Assembly: GCA_037349105.1 (NCBI GenBank)
Contig: JAYJMM010000108.1
Location: forward strand, 401,001-465,000
Direction: 5' to 3'
DNA length: 64,000 nucleotides
From: Limnomonas spitsbergensis
Lineage: Eukaryota > Chlorophyta > Chlorophyceae > Chlamydomonadales
Positions 45,201-54,573 of the stretch are shown here, in pieces. A program made the translations under genes and the position numbers. Numbering within the stretch: the stretch's first letter is position 1; the number at the start of each line of letters is the position of its first letter. The notes beneath the pieces were generated by a model. It was not told the DNA's origin. It saw nothing but the letters and a program-made list of their open reading frames with translations, and searched no databases.

Positions 45201-48200
45201 GACATTGAGCGTGGCTGGAGGATGCAGCGTGTGGATGTGGGAGGTTGGTGGAGGAGGAAGGGGAGGTAGAGTTGTGGTATGGCGTGGCAAAAGTGTTTGT
45301 ATGGCTAAGGAGTGTGGGGGGGGAGGCAAGGATTGGAACGTGTGTGCCAGGAGTAAGCGTGTGAAAGCAGGCATGATAAGTGGCCGTAGGATGGGCGGGA
45401 GGGAGGTAGACATACGAGTCATAGTGCATGCTAGACCAAGCAGTGTTGGGAGAGGACGAGGAAGTGTGGCATGGGACGGACTGAGAGCGACTCGGGTACG
45501 GCGGGAGGGGACAGGTGGTGGGACAGGTGGGGGGGGTATTCGCGTAAGAGGTGATGCATGGGTGGGTGCGGTAGGGTCCGTGTAAAGTAAAGAGGATGCA
45601 AGTTGCTGAAGGGAATGATGTGTACCCTGCGGAATATGGGCGAAGTCATGAGCGACAGTAACTCGACGGGTATGTTCTGGAAGGGGTGAGGTGAGGGTGT
45701 GTTGTTTGGCAAGTGGTAGAGCAAGGCCGTGGAGAAGGAGGGTCAGCTGATTGAGGGCCCGTTGTGCTTTGGCAAGATCCTCTGTCCGGGCTTTGTTTAG
45801 GAAAGCGTCACGAAGAGTGTTTGCTGGGATAAGGTAAGTGTGGCCATTGATGGTGGTGACAAGAGAAGCAAGGGAGACAATGCCGACATGCCAAAGGGGG
45901 GAAAGGAAAGTATAGTCACTGATAGAGACGGGCAGGGTATCGCCGCCAGGATGTGTTGGATGTAGGATGAGGATGAGTTGTTGAAGGAGATCGTTGCCGA
46001 GGAGGGGGATGATGCCGGAGGTGCATTGGTGAAGAGTGATGTCGGCTTTGTGTAAGAGGGAGAGTTGGCACATGGGGAGGGGGTGGATATGGAAACTACG
46101 TGGGGTGCGTTGCAAGGGGATGGGGAGTGAGCCATGGAAGTGGATTTGTGAGTGCAACACGCCTCGAGTTAAAGGTCCGAGGTCACCGCTGTCATTGAGG
46201 GCGCGGGTGAGGGATAGGGCAGAGATCTGGATGTAATTGACAAGTAAGGAGGTGAGTCCAACCCCTCCACGATCGAGGGGTGTGTGGATGAGGGTTGTGG
46301 GGAAAGAGGGACCAAGGTTCATGCAGAGCCGAGCAATTTGGGCAAGTTGTTGATCAAGGGTAGCAATGTCGGCCAACGAGAAGGGGGCGATTGGGAAGCA
46401 ATATGTGATTTTGGGTTTAAGGACATGTTCGAGAATGTTTAGAGCTTGTTGGGGCGGTAGATTGGCATGGATGAGTTGTCGGCCTTTAGTATAAATAGAG
46501 GAGCTGAGATGTTGGAGATGGTGGCGGAAATCGAGTGTCATGGTGATGTAGACACCAAGATATTTGTATGGTTTGTCCGGTGGATAGTATGGCACGGGCT
46601 GGCCATTGACATGAAACTGGTCTTGTAATTGCTGCCGCAGACGGGTGTTATGACGGTCAAATGTATCTACAAGGCGGGTGAAACGATCTTTATGTAGGGC
46701 ACCAGTGACCGCGCATTTAGAGGGGTTCAGGGTGAGGCCTGACCACGAGCAGTAAGCGTCAACTTTACTGAGTTGTACCTGGAGGCGGTTGCGGCTGTGT
46801 GAGAGAAGGGCTACGTCGTCAGCAAAAGCTGGGCAAGTTAGGGTAAATTTGCAGGGGTGAGATAAGCCTTGACGTTGTGCACAAGAGGGTGTATAGCCGT
46901 GGCCTCCAACCTGTAGCCATCGGAGGAGGGGTTCGAGATAGATGAGGAAGATTAGGGGAGAAAGTGTATCGCCTTGGATGGTGCCCCTGCCTACATGAAC
47001 ATCACGGGTGGCAAGACAAGGGTGTTTTTGGAGGATGATGCGAGAGGTGGCATTGGTATAAATGTCTTGAATGACTGATATTGCGTCTGGTGGGAACCCG
47101 AGGTCGTCCATGATGCGTAGAAGTTGGGCATGGTTGATGGTGTTGAAGGCACTAGAGAAGTCAATGTACAAGGCATATATATTGCGGTTATGAGCACGAG
47201 CGTCTTCAAGGGCATGGACATATCGTTGGAGGTGCCGCATGGTGTGGTGCCCTGCACGAAAGCCCTCTTGAGATTGGCTTAGGATACCAAAATCTTCGGA
47301 GTAATCGGTGAGAACGGCAGTGACGAACCGTGTCCAAAGTTTGTAGATAGTGTTGTGCATGCCAATAGGACGTTTGTTTATTAACCGACTGGCATCCCCC
47401 CGTTTGTGGAGGAGGGTAGTAGTGGAAGACTTCCATGAGGTGGGAGTGGTGCCTAGGATCCACATGAGGATAAACAGATTGTGCAAGGATGAATGGAAAG
47501 AATGTGGCATGATACGGAGAAGTTCATTGGGGATGCCGTCAGGGCCAAAAGCTTTTTTATTTTTCAGGGATTTGATGGCTTGATTAAAAGTACTGGGCCG
47601 AAGGACGTAAGGAATAAGTGTGGTCGAAGTGGTGCGAGCGGACTTGGCATTTGAATCGAGGTGAAAATTGTCAAGGTTTGGTATGGATTCATGTGGGTAG
47701 GGTTGAGTGGGAGAAACGTGGGGGTCAGCCGACCATTCTTTACTGAAATGGGCATGTGTCACATTGGTCAAGTCCGTAGGATCCGTGACAAGAAGAGAGG
47801 TGGTGGGGTCCCATAGAGATGTAATATGAGAGGAGGAGGCAGAATGGGCTGAAGAGGTATCAATGGGAAGGAGGGGGTCGGTGTCAGGACTGTCCTGGAA
47901 AATACGTTGGTGCGCCTTACATGCGTTAGTGTAAAGTAGCTTGATAAGTTTTTTGCGATTTTTTGTGGTAACGGAATGTGTGCGAAAAGTTTTTCGGATG
48001 TCAACGCGGATGTGCCGAAGTTTTTGATCGCAGAGTGAGAGCCATTGGATCCATGGTGGAGAAAGGGTGGGGGGCAAATCAAATGGAAAGGGGGGAAGGA
48101 GGAGTAGTAGTGCGGAAGAAGGAGGGCATGGGGTGTCAGTATCATGGGAGACAGAGTGTGGTGGAGATAGGAGGTGGTTAGAGGCGAGAGCGGAGAGAAG

Positions 48201-48950
48201 GGAGTCCAAGATCGGAGAAAATGGTAAAAGGGGAGTGGCGTTAGGGGGGGGGGCGGAAGTGAGTTGTTTAATGAAGTTGCGGGCAAAGTGGAGGATAGCC
48301 CGTTCCTGGGTTTTTACTGTGATGTGTTGTTGTGCCACGCGAGGGAGGAAGCATGGTTTACCAGAAGGGTGGGGGGCGATAATGTCTCGATGGGTCGAAG
48401 TGGGGCAGTGCAGTTTCATGATGGTGAGGGCAGATGTACATATGTCGGAGTGGCGGGAAACTATGGTGGGAATGTCGATATGGAGGGACACAAGGTGTTC
48501 ACGGAAAGTTGTCCAATCTGGAGGGGGGGCATGGGGTGAGGAGTGTGGTTGATAGTGGTGTTGGACGCCCGAGTCGTTGATGAGGGCGGAAGTGTGGGCG
48601 AGCAAGGCATCGGAGGCAGTGGAGAGGTCAGAGAAAATAGCTTCCCGTGTAAGTTGTAAGGTGTGGGAGGGTATGGGCTGTTTGATGGTGGTTGGGGGGG
48701 GAAGTGTAGCGTTGGAAGGGCGAGGAGGTGTGTTGCGGAGGCGTGATGAGGTGAGGGGTTGCAAGGGAGGACGGGGGTGCATGGGGAGGTGAAAGAGGTT
48801 TGGAGGGCACTTGAAGGTGAGGGGGATTGAGTTACGGTAGTCCTAGATAATGTGTGGGGCATTCAAATATGGGAGGTGGGGAGAGTGGCTGAAGTCATTG
48901 AGATGCATGCATCCAAATAGGGCACGATGGATTGGGGTGAGATCATAGCC
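42204..48950 (-). mobile_element. Non-LTR retrotransposon, nearly full length, RandI/Dualen-like
   Basis: The element runs on the minus strand from about 48.95 kb to a (TTTC)n tail at 42204-42220. It comprises an APE-endonuclease remnant (see the separate entry at 48843), a 2163-codon ORF, about 70 bp of 3' untranslated sequence and the tail. No long terminal repeats are seen. The same 3' terminus recurs at 1629 and 35229. The upstream boundary is approximate, because similarity cannot be followed past the coding-like stretch. The right flank is the decayed plus-strand gene at 49.06 kb. No target-site duplication was identified by eye. Confidence 0.85.
42291..48782 (-). CDS. Retrotransposon polyprotein: RT, RNase H, zinc knuckle, putative restriction-like endonuclease
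   Basis: Uninterrupted 2163-codon frame rich in Pro, His, Thr and Leu. Residues about 400-700 form the reverse transcriptase: AFGPDGIPNELL, LYIDFSSAFNTINH, GRGTIQGDTLSPLIF and catalytic FADDVALL near 652. RNase H spans about 1618-1750, with YTDGSA, RAELAGI, FSDS and GNELADKG supplying the acidic residues. A zinc knuckle, CPICSHPNDTPGHLLGGC, lies near 1893. C-terminal RPDLLIV (about 1985), HVVEVGY (about 2026) and a following RKSEQH suggest a PD-(D/E)xK restriction-like endonuclease. Such proteins carry out target-primed reverse transcription. The frame is open, so this copy is relatively young, though its start is cut by a nonsense codon at 48843. Calling it RandI/Dualen-like rests on the combination of RNase H, C-terminal endonuclease and an upstream APE remnant. 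Confidence 0.85.
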   Translation of the reverse strand: MHPRPPLQPLTSSRLRNTPPRPSNATLPPPTTIKQPIPSHTLQLTREAIFSDLSTASDALLAHTSALINDSGVQHHYQPHSSPHAPPPDWTTFREHLVSLHIDIPTIVSRHSDICTSALTIMKLHCPTSTHRDIIAPHPSGKPCFLPRVAQQHITVKTQERAILHFARNFIKQLTSAPPPNATPLLPFSPILDSLLSALASNHLLSPPHSVSHDTDTPCPPSSALLLLLPPFPFDLPPTLSPPWIQWLSLCDQKLRHIRVDIRKTFRTHSVTTKNRKKLIKLLYTNACKAHQRIFQDSPDTDPLLPIDTSSAHSASSSHITSLWDPTTSLLVTDPTDLTNVTHAHFSKEWSADPHVSPTQPYPHESIPNLDNFHLDSNAKSARTTSTTLIPYVLRPSTFNQAIKSLKNKKAFGPDGIPNELLRIMPHSFHSSLHNLFILMWILGTTPTSWKSSTTTLLHKRGDASRLINKRPIGMHNTIYKLWTRFVTAVLTDYSEDFGILSQSQEGFRAGHHTMRHLQRYVHALEDARAHNRNIYALYIDFSSAFNTINHAQLLRIMDDLGFPPDAISVIQDIYTNATSRIILQKHPCLATRDVHVGRGTIQGDTLSPLIFLIYLEPLLRWLQVGGHGYTPSCAQRQGLSHPCKFTLTCPAFADDVALLSHSRNRLQVQLSKVDAYCSWSGLTLNPSKCAVTGALHKDRFTRLVDTFDRHNTRLRQQLQDQFHVNGQPVPYYPPDKPYKYLGVYITMTLDFRHHLQHLSSSIYTKGRQLIHANLPPQQALNILEHVLKPKITYCFPIAPFSLADIATLDQQLAQIARLCMNLGPSFPTTLIHTPLDRGGVGLTSLLVNYIQISALSLTRALNDSGDLGPLTRGVLHSQIHFHGSLPIPLQRTPRSFHIHPLPMCQLSLLHKADITLHQCTSGIIPLLGNDLLQQLILILHPTHPGGDTLPVSISDYTFLSPLWHVGIVSLASLVTTINGHTYLIPANTLRDAFLNKARTEDLAKAQRALNQLTLLLHGLALPLAKQHTLTSPLPEHTRRVTVAHDFAHIPQGTHHSLQQLASSLLYTDPTAPTHASPLTRIPPPPVPPPVPSRRTRVALSPSHATLPRPLPTLLGLACTMTRMSTSLPPILRPLIMPAFTRLLLAHTFQSLPPPPHSLAIQTLLPRHTTTLPPLPPPPTSHIHTLHPPATLNVLHMLDTALEPVHPLDTHLTNLQQQGTWSRDPFPSVTPFPPPPGEDPNYLLDQSLIDSHLVIHTSPVHPDYDILPPLSFTIQIGLRYPTTQTPFPTPTLSTPMAQTHLNRAFVYRPNGTYVGHIPVRRLLWLRACYDRIRTTHPTDFARLTDGSFAHDLASLLLRYRLSNTSPQRPNTTSRTGKHSPLLPPPAINAHWVTPASLHTDISAIMPLTIHRFSSPLSVPFSALQYSSLREKDCLFGALYQPYSTPWTGTSLVEPPFSGPALLRAIRWSLASLQTQPHIPTSTFIVVPNWKQAKFMTLLKSGHRHISYTNLHHTHLPFLPPDHLTPADIPNAGMPKFDLLLLLISNTLGDTTRTFPYLAPTLAPGSSHPSRHLLPSGFGQANLLPLPTTILAPPPSAQPSTTTHTPYAPSFPLRWHDIPAYYTDGSALSTPGKGTATGAAFYCTQDSTTYTVHPDGRAETNTITRAELAGIHAALIHAALHHTGDLTIFSDSLVSLYDTQKALRHPHTLLECKHAPLLLDIRALILTRLRLRHHFHLYKVKSHIGIIGNELADKGAALALKSPDQCDFTCTSDVQHFAHLPAWPCLPPPHDTDEPWFASDLTHSLKEHMSRNCPLLTDGPTSPPLPLRYVRMQVLVASALASYLPILWHMGLPFSGIRNILKSRTNTLWTASTAMHMNRPYKTAVGTRTTPHCPICSHPNDTPGHLLGGCAHSSMSASYIARHNRAVCIIQTAIANGSLGSSFTIMDATSRANLPFGVYDTRLPRWLVPRRPPTFPDTFDYCDKLRPDLLIVQGLPHSEFLRLYRAGQLSSSQTMSRLQRTCTIHVVEVGYTSEFSFEQCHARKSEQHLNLILLLKHNGWTVSLAPVLHPALPPDPSPTVPFPPPHPSPPSSHTHIILLGTAGFLFRPADKILSMLGVSKHDISSVLSRLTKHTIRCHVNILRQRRHLENSPAHYCPIPLDDPP

Positions 48951-49001
48951 AGGATTCAGGTCGTGAGAGGCAGGGATGACCAAGATCTTTAGTAGGGTGA
49001 T
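48843..49001 (-). pseudogene. Upstream APE-endonuclease tail of the retrotransposon, cut by a stop
   Basis: In the same frame as the long ORF, upstream of a TAG at 48843-48845, the translation reads IHRALFGCMHLNDFSHSPHL and NAPHII, then stop, then DYRNSIPLTF. This resembles the end of an APE domain, where the usual SDHxxIxLTF motif has decayed. The element is probably 5'-truncated shortly upstream. Confidence 0.45.
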
Positions 49002-49077
49002 AGGGTCCCTAACCATGACCCCAAACCTCTGACCCCGAACCTCTGACCGGTGTGCCGAGCGTGGCCCGTGAAATCCA

Positions 49078-49605
49078 GGTACGTCCAGAACTGCAACGAG
49101 GACTACCTGGCACATCCCGCCTACATACACTGGCAAGCAGACGGTTGAACTGGGCAACTCCAACTTTCTCAACATGCTTACCCACCCTTGCATGTTATAT
49201 ATGCGTATGCAAGCCAGCCCCTTGGCTCCAAAGCCGCGACAACGACTTTCTGACTCACCCCGGCTACCCTCAGTGGTGGGCAACTGGCCGCTGGACACCA
49301 CCATTGGACATGTCCCGTTCATGGCTGGTGGTTGCCGTCATGCGCCCGATCTTCGTGGACAAGGGGTTCAACCTGTTGGACCCGAGCATGGGCATTCCCG
49401 TGAGACAGGCCATGGTTGACCAGCTGGCGAAGTGGCCGCATGGTGACCCGGACGGCCAGTACTGGGGACACTGCTTCATGTGAGCCTGCTCTCTCCTGTG
49501 TGGCCAGTCTTTGCGGTCAAGGCAGCAGGTGATGGTTGACCAGCCGGCAGCCGTACCAGGACATGGATGACCAATACTGGGGTCACCATTGTGTGAGCCT
49601 TTTTC
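49078..49605 (+). repeat. Decayed duplicates of the ectodomain exon, upstream and downstream
   Basis: Upstream, 49,078-49,145 encodes NEDYLAHPAYIHWQADG, a paralogue of NDFLTHPGYPQWWATGRW at 49,250. Downstream, 49,525-49,603 (caggtgatggttgaccagcc through caatactggggtcaccattg) repeats the exon end at 49,407-49,478 (caggccatggttgaccagct through cagtactggggacactgctt), including a gtgagcc donor. Confidence 0.75.
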
Positions 49606-50424
49606 TCACTCTTGCATCAGTCTCCTTGTTCAAGACAGGTCAGAGTAACGCCACAGATGATGGTAACACTTTGACATGCTCAAGGCCTCAGCTTGCCAGG
49701 TGGCCTTCCGACCGGTACGGGGGCGGGACACCATTGGAGGCGGTTCTACTGCTTCCTCTTGCATGGCCATGCAGATTGAAGATAACTGCTGGCTCTCTCT
49801 ACTGCCTCTTTCTATTATATTTCATATACCATTCCTTTGCTCTGCCGTTAGGGTACCTTTAAACAGAAGCCCCTTTAATTCTTTGCCTGCATCATCTCTT
49901 GATTTGCAGAAACGTGAACATGCAGCGCATCTACGACGGCACCGACTTAATCTTTGAGCTTCTCACCTGCGGCGGCTGTGTACACTCTATCGCAGACCGG
50001 CCAGTTCTCACTTCCTCTGGACGCCACAGTTTCTGGGGTTGACATCACCAGTACTAACACGTCCCAGCAGATGGCGGCCAAGGGGACCGTCACCGTATCC
50101 TTCTGGGTCATTGCTGAAAACATGTGGTGAGCGAGAACATTCATATGCTTCTATTTTGTTCCAGGCTCCATTACAAACCCTGCTGGACACAAGGGGGCCC
50201 AGGCACGCGGACAAGCCCGCCTGAGAGGATGGCTGCCCAGAGGATCGCAAATGCATGGTCAGTGGTTTGATGGACAGACCAGCTAGCCCACCAGCCTGTC
50301 TGACTGAGCCCATGTCTGCCAAGGGGACAAGGGGACAATCTCCTCATCATTCGTTGCTGGCAATAGTTGGTGACTGGGATGAAGTGCCGAGTCTAAGGAA
50401 CTGAAATGCTCCCCACTCGAATGC

Positions 50425-50935
50425 TTCTTCTCAGCTTCCTGCCCCTGCACCCTGGCCCCTGCACCCTGCCCACGGGCCACCAGATGACTTCTAGAGACCA
50501 GACTATGACCTGTCCCTCACTATCTCGTTGCCCATCCTCAGCCTCAGTCTCTGGGTCCTGCTCCCCATGTCCAGTCCCCTTACCCCCTTGCTTGTACAGC
50601 TCTTCAGGTCCATAAACCTGGTCCCTACCCACTGCCTCCGGGGCATCACATCTGACTGCTAGAAACCAGATGGACACTTTCCCCTCAACCCTCATCATTG
50701 CTCTGCCCATTCTCAGCCTTGTCCTTGGGCTGCATGCTGCTGCTCATGTGCTTTGCCCTGACTCACATGTTCCTTCTGCACCTCCCTTCAGGTACATTCA
50801 CCTGGCTCCTGCACACTGCCCCTGGGGCATCACATCGGACTGTTGAAAGCCGGCCTGGTACCTGCCTCTCATCATTGATCTACCACTCCTCAGCCTCATC
50901 CTGGGGCTGCTGCTACTCATGTGGTCAATAGAGCA
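50425..50935 (+). repeat. Three tandem units of about 176 bp containing a membrane-helix exon
   Basis: The core catcctcagcctcagtctct (about 50,534), cattctcagccttgtccttg (about 50,709) and ctcctcagcctcatcctggg (about 50,886) recurs at 175-177-bp spacing. The flanking blocks ctgcccacgggccaccag, ctgcctccggggcatcac and ctgcccctggggcatcac recur with it. Only the third unit gives a clean helix followed by a long in-frame tail. Confidence 0.85.
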
Positions 50936-51964
50936 CAAAAAGCACATTCGGCTGTTGAGATCCTTGCTACCGTCAGAAATGCCAATGGAGAAGGTGGACC
51001 TGGACCACCTGGGCAGAGCATCACAGGCGTCAAAGGATGGTTTGCCCTCCAGCCCGGCCAAGGTGGATCTCTTGTTCTGAATGAGGAGTCCGTTTGAAAC
51101 CTGACCAAAGACGGGAAGCCTACCCGTATGGGGGTCAATCGCCCTGCCCCAATGCATACCTCTCTAGTTCAACTGCAGGTCGCAACAGAGGATCCCCCAA
51201 ATCCCTAATATTGAGGAGAATGTGGATGTGCTAGACGTAAGTTGGTTAAGGGTTCAATAAAACCTTGATTGAATGAAGGTTTGACTTCGGTGCTCTGAGG
51301 AGAGGACCTCTTGAGCTTGGGTCACTGGAATATGATGACCGGTTGATGAGTAAGTCATTCCTTGTGTCACAAGGGGTTTAAACGTCCCAATTCTGACATC
51401 CTAGTTTTTTTATTCATCTGCCAGTTTACAGTTCAATTACGTTTGTTTGGGGGACTTCTATGTTTCTCGCCCTGTAACCCTTAACATGATGAATACACTG
51501 GCCTTGTTTAGGATCTAACCCATGAACCTGGTTTCCTCATACGAAAACAGCCGTTAGAAAGCCTGGCCTTATTTAGAGCTCTAGCCCTAAAATCGTATTG
51601 CATCACAGGCCATGCCAGCCGACAGCAGGCCAGCCCAGTTCAGGACCCAAGCCCTGAACTGAAAACTCAAACCCTGAAAACCCCTCTTGCTTCACAGGCC
51701 ATGACGGCCGTTAACACGCCCGCTGAGAAGATCTTGACCCTGCAAGGCCAGCTTCTTCAGGGGAAGAGGCTACCCATTGAGGACATCATAGCTGTGTGGG
51801 AGGTGAGCATCTGAAGCGGAAAGGAAGCAATGGACCTGTCCTCGTGTTGAGGATCAGGGTCCCGCTCATGGAGGACATGAATAGATGAGGATTGTCAAGT
51901 ATGCGAGGCAACGCGAAGGGGTGCGCCAAGGGGGCTCCTTTTAAGCAATGCATGGATGGAATAC

Positions 51965-52045
51965 GAATGCCAGGCCAGCTGCTCCAGGGCAAGAGGCCCC
52001 CCCTTGAGGATATCATGGCTGTCAGGAAAGGCGAGCACTGGCACC
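51965..52045 (+). repeat. Decayed copy of the TPAEK exon end
   Basis: ccaggccagctgctccaggg then caagaggccccccc, tgaggatatcatggctgt repeats 51,745-51,800 (caaggccagcttcttcaggg, gaagaggctaccca, tgaggacatcatagctgt). It lies about 225 bp downstream, inside the following intron. Confidence 0.8.
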
Positions 52046-53274
52046 CCCTGACGAATCAGCCTCCATTAATCCATCAATGGTGCTCACCAGCTGCCCAACG
52101 GCAAGAGGACTTGCATTTCATTATGTGTTGATAGACCTATAAATTTGCTGCCCCCAGGGTGATCATGAGCTTGCCCTGGACGGCTGGACCTGCTCATATC
52201 TCCACTCTCCGCCCCCGGTAAGCCAGCCTCCGGTGTCACCAAGTCCCAGACCGGATTCTACGAGTTTGTTTGTGTTGCTCATGGTGTTCTACCAGCTGCA
52301 CGTGTTCCCCGAGATCAGGAGTGGGCAGGCAGAGGGCTGGCTTCATGCTGGTGTATTAGGAGTGGAAATAAGGCAGATGCGGACGGGATGATAAACTCTA
52401 TGCATTTGATTGTGGCACCTGAAGTATCCGAGATTCTATCAGTCACTCTCCACGAATCCACACGTTTTGTGTTGACGAATCTCAGACAAAGTCGGTGGCT
52501 AGTGTGCTGCACGGTAGGAGCTGATGGCATCAGTGGTATGTGGATTGTGCAACAAGCAGGTGACCCATGGGGGCCTGCTTTGAAGTCACCCTTGCGCAGG
52601 CCCATGGGGGCCAAATATAAAATTGTGTAGCCAAAGGCCAACCGGCCTGTGCTAGGTGACCCAAGAAATCGGGTTAGCTTTGCCAGGTCCCACGGCCAAA
52701 GGCCGGATGCCGCTGAAATAAAACTGAAAATAAAGCAAGCAAATAATGCCAGGCCACCCTGCTCTCTCTGATGAACTAACGTCACTATATGAAGTCAGCA
52801 GTTATTTCTAGGTTGGATGGGGGGGGTGGCGTGAACATGTGTGCCCATTTGCAAGCATGGTTACTTGTATACAAGTTGCAGACAGGTCAAATAACTATGT
52901 TCATCTCCAACTGCTTTCTAGAATTCGAAGTTCACTTGCATCGTGGCGCAAAATGGAAGGGCCCCATCAACACTGGTCAAAGTTTGGCGAGTTAGGTAAC
53001 CCCAGGCAATTACGGCAACCTACATAACTGGCTGTCCACGCGCGTAAGTGAACACCGTTTTGACAGTTGGGCTACCGGGTCAGGGGCATGCAAAATATCA
53101 GTAGTCTCCCATGCATATTCTATGCACGTCATGGAGTTCAATTTGGCTAAATCCCCCCAGGCGGACTGAGGCACCCTGATCAGCCATGCATGGGATGGCA
53201 CCGTGGTCAGCCATGCAGGGGTTGGCCCCCTGCTCAGCCATGTCACGATATTAACATGTGGACCAGGCCGGGCA

Positions 53275-53512
53275 GAGGGGTGGATGCACATGCTCTCGTG
53301 GACGCTGCTGTAGATTTTGTGAAGGCCTAGTTACTAGAGGGGCTCAGGTGCCGGACTTGCTTGCCCTCCCGGCCTCTCCTTTCGTCCCTTTATATTTGGT
53401 GTTCCTTCTTCCTTTCACCTGTAGTTTCTTCTTTTCTCCCATCTTAACAGTTGGGCACCTCCGCGGTCAAAAGCTTTTTTAGCAGGGCCCAGAGGTGTAG
53501 AAGCATTGACCA
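53275..53512 (+). repeat. Dispersed repeat family A, longest plus-strand copy
   Basis: From about cagaggggtggatgcacatg to gggcccagaggtgtagaagc attgac. It aligns over about 230 bp with the inverted copy at 40.23-40.50 kb, and over its last 100 bp with 36.1 and 36.6 kb. No open frame, terminal inverted repeat or tRNA-like promoter box could be recognised, so its class (SINE, MITE or solo LTR) is open. Confidence 0.65.
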
Positions 53513-53635
53513 TGGTCAGCCATGCATTAAGTGGCACCCTGTTAGGCCATGCATGGCAGCATATAATGGGACCCTTCATTATGGCAGCGTCATGGTATCC
53601 ATTCCTTATAACAGAATGGCATCAACAGGTCAGAA

Positions 53636-53735
53636 CATCCGGGGGCTGGGTAGATTTTCAGAGCATCAGGGGGCTGGGTAGGTCTTCAGAGCTTCAGGGG
53701 GCTGGGTAGATCTTCAGAGCATCAAAGCACGTATG
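53636..53735. repeat. Triple repeat of about 30 bp
   Basis: Three copies of a unit of the form gggggctgggtagatcttca gagcatca follow one another with few changes. No gene context. Confidence 0.85.
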
Positions 53736-54573
53736 CTGCATCAGAGCTTCAGATCCTCAGACAAAGGGTTCAAAGCAGAGGGGAGCTCCAGATGATCAGA
53801 CGGGTGGGCTCGCAGCTTGTGACATGCAGCAGCTGTCTGAGGTGGCTGACACCAATGTTTCGACTCCACCCAACAAAACCTGCCCAAGGGCCCCGAGATG
53901 GACATCAGGTAGGATAGCCCGGTCCTACAGTTGAGAACAGCAGGTGTGCACTGTTCAAACCCGCTGGGCCCTGCTGAACACTTAGCCGCGTGAGGGCTGA
54001 AAGGGAATGACGACGCTCAATTCCAGCTGACATGCACAGTCAGGACCATGGTGCAGTCATGCTACCCTGCTATGTGAGGGGGCAGGAACATGGGACCCGG
54101 CAATTTAGACAGGGGGGGAGAGGATCGTGTGGCGGGTTCAATCTCTCAACCTTTAGGTGTAAATGCCACCAGCGTTGTACCACTGCACCATTTCCCGGTC
54201 CTACTATTGTTGCAACAAGATCGTCCCGCCCCCTGGCTTTGCTGGGCCAGAACAAAATACGATGTCAGTCTTAACTCGATGGCAAAAACCTGGCAATGAA
54301 TGCCCAGGCTAAACAAAACCTGGGACTTGTTACAAAGTTTGCTCGAGCTGCAACACAGTGCTGAGTCAGCTGGACATCGGAATGGATGTTTCAAATATAA
54401 AGTATACGTAACTTGGTAGGCAGCTAGAGGGAGGCATTTGCACGCGACATGCGCCACAAAGACACCATGCCCCCCATGCCATGCCCTGCTTTACTCTGCT
54501 ACACCAAGAAAACGACACAAACAATAAGGAAATGTGTCTGCCTGCTCCACTCTCACACTCTCGGTACACAATC

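Larger units (their letters stand above)
49060..52230 (+). pseudogene. Decayed gene for a membrane-anchored (receptor-like) protein
   Basis: Exon-like pieces follow each other with splice sites. About 49,235-49,479 (NDFLTHPGYPQWWATGRW, DKGFNLLDPSMGIPVRQAM, donor gtgagc) joins in phase to 49,911-50,130 (INVNMQRIYDGTDLIFE, then after a frameshift YTLSQTGQFSLPLDATVSG and VTVSFWVIAENM). About 50,860-50,990 holds a membrane helix (LLSLILGLLLLMW) and a basic juxtamembrane segment. 51,174-51,237 reads SQQRIPQIPNIEENVDVLD. 51,700-51,800 reads AMTAVNTPAEKILTLQGQLL. 52,159-52,219 is a further short exon. The order (ectodomain, helix, a TPAEK-type linker) recalls algal membrane cyclases or phosphodiesterases, but no catalytic domain follows and the 5' side abuts the retrotransposon. 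The frameshift and missing ends argue for a pseudogene. The family is unproven. Confidence 0.5.
52231..54573. other. Intergenic, repeat-bearing; no gene recognised
   Basis: Downstream of the decayed gene and of the E1-subunit stop. Contains diverged units of about 34 bp at 53,160-53,250 and 53,510-53,560 (cagccatgcatgg motif), dispersed repeat family A (53.28-53.51 kb), and a triple repeat of about 30 bp at 53,636-53,735. At 52,549-52,750 there is a gccaaaggcc-bearing stretch that may be another dispersed element. Confidence 0.5.

Noticed and set aside
43360..48552. Many plus-strand and off-frame open frames within the retrotransposon
   Set aside because: Shadows of the 2163-codon minus-strand frame, whose biased codon use keeps other frames open.
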